Origin: a virus
IMG/VR virus record: IMGVR_UViG_3300032308_000783
Span: 1-36,244 of that record
Direction: 5' to 3' (one strand)
Length of the DNA stretch: 36,244 bases
In this document: piece after piece, positions 33,560 through 36,244 of the stretch
How positions within the stretch are numbered: the stretch's first letter is position 1
Layout: each line of letters begins with the position of its first letter
Made by a program: the position numbers and the translations under genes
The notes under the pieces: model-generated
Told to the model about the DNA's origin: nothing
Databases searched by the model: none
The model's input: the letters and a program-made list of their open reading frames with translations, nothing else

Positions 33560-33850
33560 TTACTTCTTGAACTTGGCGTTGACTGTGCTCTTGACGGACT
33601 CAATACCTGAGTTGATGAAGTCTTTGGTCTTTTCACCACGCGACGCAAATGCGCCTGTGATCATGTCAGCCAGTGGAGCACGAGTCTCTTTGGCTGCTAC
33701 AAATTCTTTACGCTTGGCAGTGGTCAGGCCTTGGTTGCCTGTGCGTGGGCCTTGCTTGGCATTCACATTGTCTACAGCGTACATGTTCTTGACACTTTTT
33801 GCGCCAGGACTTTTTTCTTCACTAATTCTAACTTTGTTGGAGTATTTCAT
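33560..33850 (-). CDS. Small basic protein with GPRTGN motif (96 aa)
   Basis: Encodes 96 basic residues beginning MKYSNKVRIS, with the motif KQGPRTGNQ at about 32-40 and a helical C-terminus. The GPRTGN motif recurs twice in the 96-residue product of 34219..34509. No family is recognised. It belongs to the run of small overlapping genes that precede the packaging genes; a role as minor virion or DNA-associated protein is possible. Confidence 0.65.
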   Translation of the reverse strand: MKYSNKVRISEEKSPGAKSVKNMYAVDNVNAKQGPRTGNQGLTTAKRKEFVAAKETRAPLADMITGAFASRGEKTKDFINSGIESVKSTVNAKFKK

Positions 33851-33865
33851 TTGGTCTCGTCTTTC

Positions 33866-34219
33866 TTATTCTGAACCTGGAGCAACTGGTGTAAAGAACA
33901 CGCTGGTTGTGCCTGTGTTGGTTATGGCTGATACAAAAACATTGGCCTGGTCAGCCAACTGTGCTGGACCAAAATTGCCCACAACAGTCATGCTTTCATT
34001 TGGTGCTAGGGGAATGCCACCTGCGTCTGAACCTACTAGGGGATGATCCATGGCAATGGCCTGTGCATAGGTTGGGAATATGCCCACATAGGCATAGACT
34101 GTGCTTGATGCATTCAACACATGGAATGTGTTGGTCTTGGTAGCCACGTTGCCCACGTTGGCAGTTGTGCCACCTGTGGGTGCTAGGACCCTGGTTGAAC
34201 CTGTGACTGTTATACTCAT
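33866..34219 (-). CDS. Probable small beta-rich virion protein (117 aa)
   Basis: Encodes 117 residues with alternating beta-prone segments rich in Val, Thr, Asn and Gly (NVATKTNTFHVLNASSTVYA, ESMTVVGNFG, FVSAITNTGTTSVFFTP), the composition of phage decoration or tail proteins. No named family is recognised. Its ATG overlaps the preceding stop (TAATG). The virion role is inferred from composition. Confidence 0.65.
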   Translation of the reverse strand: MSITVTGSTRVLAPTGGTTANVGNVATKTNTFHVLNASSTVYAYVGIFPTYAQAIAMDHPLVGSDAGGIPLAPNESMTVVGNFGPAQLADQANVFVSAITNTGTTSVFFTPVAPGSE

Positions 34220-34509
34220 TATGCGTTACCCTTGCGTGGACCAATACCTAGGTTGATCTTGTCTGCGTTGCCAAATGGTTTGCATGTGGCACCACCGTTG
34301 ATCTTGCCACCTTGAGCGGCTGTGGCTATGGTCACATCTGGTGACACACCATTCAACAAACTGCTTGAACTCTTGTTGCCTGTTCTTGGTCCCATACCAT
34401 AGTTGCCACCTGCGGCGCCACCATGTTGGTTGCCTGCGTAACTTGAGGCCTTGCGGTTTACACCTGTACCAGCCATGCCATCAAAATCTAAGTTTGCGTC
34501 TTTTTTCAT
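34219..34509 (-). CDS. Small Gly/Asn-rich protein with two GPR(T/K)GN motifs (96 aa)
   Basis: Encodes 96 residues rich in Gly, Asn, Ala and Lys, probably disordered. GMGPRTGNK lies at about 38-46 and GIGPRKGNA forms the C-terminus. The shared motif links it to the product of 33560..33850. Its ATG overlaps the preceding stop (ATGA) and its stop overlaps the next start. No family is recognised. Confidence 0.65.
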   Translation of the reverse strand: MKKDANLDFDGMAGTGVNRKASSYAGNQHGGAAGGNYGMGPRTGNKSSSSLLNGVSPDVTIATAAQGGKINGGATCKPFGNADKINLGIGPRKGNA

Positions 34510-34691
34510 TTGTTAAGTCCTTTAACCTTTTTAACTTGTTTATATCCAGCAACACCTGTTGATATGGATTTAATATATTTGCCACTGCCAACCTTCATCA
34601 CAGCCTTGGTTGGGTTCAACTTGTACACACCTTTTGTGGTGGTCTTGGTTGTGCCCTGTTTGGAACTCTTAGCAGTCTTAGAGTTCTTCAT
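34506..34691 (-). CDS. Small Lys/Thr-rich basic protein (61 aa)
   Basis: Encodes 61 residues with Lys/Thr/Ser-rich composition and almost no acidic residues. It is likely to bind DNA or RNA, or to be a small core protein that neutralises packaged DNA. Its start lies inside the end of the 59-residue gene (14-base overlap), and its stop overlaps the next start. No family is recognised. Confidence 0.65.
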   Translation of the reverse strand: MKNSKTAKSSKQGTTKTTTKGVYKLNPTKAVMKVGSGKYIKSISTGVAGYKQVKKVKGLNK

Positions 34692-34857
34692 CTTTGCTGT
34701 CCAAAAAGTTTTTCATTTTTGGTTTGCTCTTGGTCATTTTGTTAGCACCACGATCAACATCTGTGCCTTTGACAATACTGGCAACTTTGGCATGATAGTG
34801 TTCGCTACGCTTACGGCTATGTTCGCTGTGTTGCTGTTCGTTTTTTTGTACTGGCAT
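34678..34857 (-). CDS. Small charged protein (59 aa)
   Basis: A 59-residue protein beginning MPVQKNEQQH and ending LDSKDEEL, rich in His, Lys and Ser. The ATG at 34857 is five bases after a CTAAATA box (34863-34869) and lacks a ribosome binding site, the same layout as at 24785, 35571 and 4334. It overlaps the 61-residue gene. No family is recognised. Support: open frame with overlap into the next gene and the upstream box. Confidence 0.65.
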   Translation of the reverse strand: MPVQKNEQQHSEHSRKRSEHYHAKVASIVKGTDVDRGANKMTKSKPKMKNFLDSKDEEL

Positions 34858-34862
34858 ATGAT

Positions 34863-34869
34863 TATTTAG
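34863..34869 (-). promoter_or_regulatory. CTAAATA box five bases before an ATG
   Basis: GGCTAAATA-ATCAT-ATG on the minus strand, upstream of the 59-residue gene and the following overlapping small genes. Confidence 0.55.
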
Positions 34870-34888
34870 CCTTATCTAAATCTAGTCC

Positions 34889-35224
34889 TTAACGACGTCC
34901 AACGCCACGTATGTTTGTGTTGAAATTCTGTTGACTGTTTCTAACTGCATTGGGATTGGTCTGTGCTGGCATTCCAAAGCCACCACCTGGGCCCATCGCT
35001 TGCGGTGCAATTGGTCCCATCATCTGAGCAGGATTGAACATGCCAGGGCTGTTGGTTCTTGCACCTGGTGGCATTACTCCAAATACTCCACCTGGTCCAC
35101 CTGGACTTATTTGTCCCAGGTTTGGAAATTTTGGTACGTTGTTGGTTGGACCTGATATGCCACCTGGTCCACCAGGACTTATTTTCACTGGATTTATTCC
35201 ACCACCTATCGCTCCCATGCCCAT
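34889..35224 (-). CDS. Gly/Pro/Met-rich disordered protein (111 aa)
   Basis: A 111-residue protein very rich in Gly, Pro, Asn and Met, with repeated SPGGPGG(I/V) units (about 16-22 and 40-46) and MGPIAPQAMGPGGG. It is not a regular Gly-X-Y collagen, and is likely disordered. AAAGG precedes the ATG. It resembles in style the two low-complexity proteins at 11095-13333. No family is recognised. Confidence 0.65.
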   Translation of the reverse strand: MGMGAIGGGINPVKISPGGPGGISGPTNNVPKFPNLGQISPGGPGGVFGVMPPGARTNSPGMFNPAQMMGPIAPQAMGPGGGFGMPAQTNPNAVRNSQQNFNTNIRGVGRR

Positions 35225-35235
35225 AATATCTACCT

Positions 35236-35571
35236 TTATTTGTCTTTGTTCGCTGTGGCCAGACTGGTCAAGGCTTCAGCAAAGGCCTGTGCTTTGGCTG
35301 CTACATGATCATCTGACTCTACAGTCTCTACTTCTACCTTGTCTGCCACAACCTTGTTTAAAAAGGCTCTGTCATAGTTTTCTACCTTTGACCAGTCTGC
35401 ACGGTTGATGGCGCCTGAGTAGTTCATGGCCAAACGTTCAGCATAGGTCATGCCCACTTGGTGTTCTATCTCTCCCAAGAGGTCTTCTAATCTGATTTTG
35501 TTTCCTGATCCTGGCTTGCGACCTGCACCTGGGCGGGCTCCACCGTGACCATTGTTCTTTTTCTTTTCCAT
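35236..35571 (-). CDS. Small protein with GGARPGAGRKPG motif, possible small terminase (111 aa)
   Basis: From the ATG at 35571, 111 residues. A further TTG at 35610 has no ribosome binding site and would span the CTAAATA box. The N-terminus GHGGARPGAGRKPGSG (about 8-23) is a well-known phage motif, often at the start of small terminase or related DNA-binding proteins. The rest is helical and acidic toward the end. Among the genes seen, this and the 94-residue gene at 32350 are the best small-terminase candidates. The motif also occurs in non-terminase phage proteins, so the call is tentative. Confidence 0.6.
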   Translation of the reverse strand: MEKKKNNGHGGARPGAGRKPGSGNKIRLEDLLGEIEHQVGMTYAERLAMNYSGAINRADWSKVENYDRAFLNKVVADKVEVETVESDDHVAAKAQAFAEALTSLATANKDK

Positions 35572-35576
35572 AACAT

Positions 35577-35583
35577 TATTTAG
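35577..35583 (-). promoter_or_regulatory. CTAAATA box five bases before an ATG
   Basis: GGCTAAATA-ATGTT-ATG on the minus strand, in the 83-base gap between the 55-residue gene and the GGARPGAGRKPG gene. Confidence 0.55.
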
Positions 35584-35654
35584 CCGCTTGGAAACTTGAT
35601 CTTTATTCAAGCGTGGGCTTGGTTTGGTACAGAAACACGCTCAGACACCAGGAT

Positions 35655-35822
35655 TCACGTGGCCTGCGGTTCCTGTTGTGCCACACAGCGTATGACCCTG
35701 ACAGGATTTTGCCTGCTCCATCTAGTCCAAAAATCCTCTAGGGCTTGTGGTTCTGATTCAGCCACAATGCTGACTGTGACACGTTCTTCTCTGCGATTTT
35801 CATACACCACTGTGAATTTCAT
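35655..35822 (-). CDS. Small unknown protein (55 aa)
   Basis: A 55-residue protein, beginning MKFTVVYENR and ending QQEPQAT. A beta-prone N-terminus (KFTVVYENRREERVTVSIVA) is followed by a helix (PQALEDFWTRWSRQ) and another strand (VRVIRCVA), so it could be a compact alpha/beta fold. Its ATG overlaps the previous stop (ATGA), which is strong support for a real gene. No family is recognised. Confidence 0.7.
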   Translation of the reverse strand: MKFTVVYENRREERVTVSIVAESEPQALEDFWTRWSRQNPVRVIRCVAQQEPQAT

Positions 35823-36232
35823 TCATCATCTCCTGGTTCTTGCAACTTAGCCCAAACAACGTTCTGTTCAAAGTTATTGATATCCAACATACGCTCTATA
35901 CAAGTCACAATGTCTTGTTTGGTTATATCCTTGCGTGGCTTGCAGTTTACTTCTGGGAACATCCAATAACTGCCATTTTCATAATCTTTGGTATCAAACT
36001 CCAAATGGAAATCACCGTGATTGCTTCGTAAGTGATCTAGTTTTTGTTGCCAAGTTTGCTTGTTTTGTAGAGATTCTAGTTTGTTCAACGGAGTCCAAAG
36101 CATGGCCCAAAATCTCTTGTTCAAGTCCATGGGCAACACGAGATATATGCAACCACCATCCTTGCTTTTGAGTTCAATGCCCAGTTCTCTAGCCGCATCG
36201 CAAAAGTCTTCATACAGTTTAAAGTTATACAT
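35819..36232 (-). CDS. Unknown protein (137 aa), complete copy across the circle join
   Basis: Encodes 137 residues beginning MYNFKLYEDF. Mixed alpha/beta with many Trp and charged residues (FWAMLWTPLNKLESLQNKQT; HGDFHLEFDTKDYENGSYWM). No family is recognised. Its start is within the terminal repeat; on the circle it follows the 50-residue gene at 111..263 with a TAATG overlap, and its stop overlaps the 55-residue gene (ATGA). It thus links the early block to the small-gene run and is probably transcribed from promoter P1. Confidence 0.75.
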   Translation of the reverse strand: MYNFKLYEDFCDAARELGIELKSKDGGCIYLVLPMDLNKRFWAMLWTPLNKLESLQNKQTWQQKLDHLRSNHGDFHLEFDTKDYENGSYWMFPEVNCKPRKDITKQDIVTCIERMLDINNFEQNVVWAKLQEPGDDE

Positions 36233-36244
36233 TATTCTACTGCC
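36122..36244. repeat. Terminal direct repeat, right copy
   Basis: Exact copy of positions 1-123. It carries the start codon and first codons of the 137-residue gene that reads leftward from 36232. Confidence 0.95.

Noticed and set aside
35572-35610. TTG start for the GGARPGAGRKPG protein
   Set aside because: It lacks a ribosome binding site and spans the CTAAATA box; the ATG at 35571 fits better.

Overview
The window looks like one complete tailed-phage genome of about 36.1 kb, assembled as a circle. The first 123 bases recur exactly as the last 123, and an operon reads through the join with a TAATG stop/start overlap. It is moderately AT-rich. The virion genes point to a short-tailed (podovirus-like) phage: a terminase large subunit, a large P22-type portal, a scaffold, a coat protein resembling the SU10/DUF5309 family, a P22 gp10-like tail protein, a collagen-like fibre, two further adhesin/fibre genes, and internal proteins, one with a lytic transglycosylase domain. 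There are no tail sheath, tube or tape-measure genes. Near-consensus sigma70 promoters and AAGGAG ribosome binding sites indicate a bacterial host. The overall style (GATGAT collagen fibre, glycine-rich adhesin, GT4 glycosyltransferase, Dps, GroES) suggests an aquatic bacterium, but the host cannot be named from the sequence.

Almost the whole circle is transcribed on the minus strand. Starting at a divergent promoter region at 5272-5346, transcription runs down through an HNH endonuclease and small unknown genes (5271-3726), then an early-looking block (3245-111) of small genes and a glycosyltransferase served by four related TTGACN-17-TATAAT promoters. It continues across the join into small overlapping genes (36232-33560) and three unknown genes (33446-31718). 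Then come terminase, portal, scaffold and coat (31717-24873), head completion and tail/fibre genes (24785-13373), disordered and internal virion proteins (13333-6948), and Dps plus a small coiled-coil protein (6939-6344). The only plus-strand genes are a three-gene operon (5347-6350: GNAT-like protein, GroES-like co-chaperonin, small acidic protein), which converges on the end of the minus-strand block.

Two promoter classes are visible. One is a sigma70 family with a conserved spacer and a hairpin just upstream of each copy (P1-P4). The other is a CTAAATA box that resembles the T4-type late promoter TATAAATA. In four cases this box lies exactly five bases before an ATG, which predicts leaderless or nearly leaderless mRNAs.

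No DNA polymerase, primase, helicase, RNA polymerase, sigma factor, integrase, repressor, holin or dedicated endolysin can be recognised. The largest non-coding stretches (3318-3725 and 3951-4157) carry clustered palindromes and are the best candidates for a replication origin, packaging site or structured RNA.
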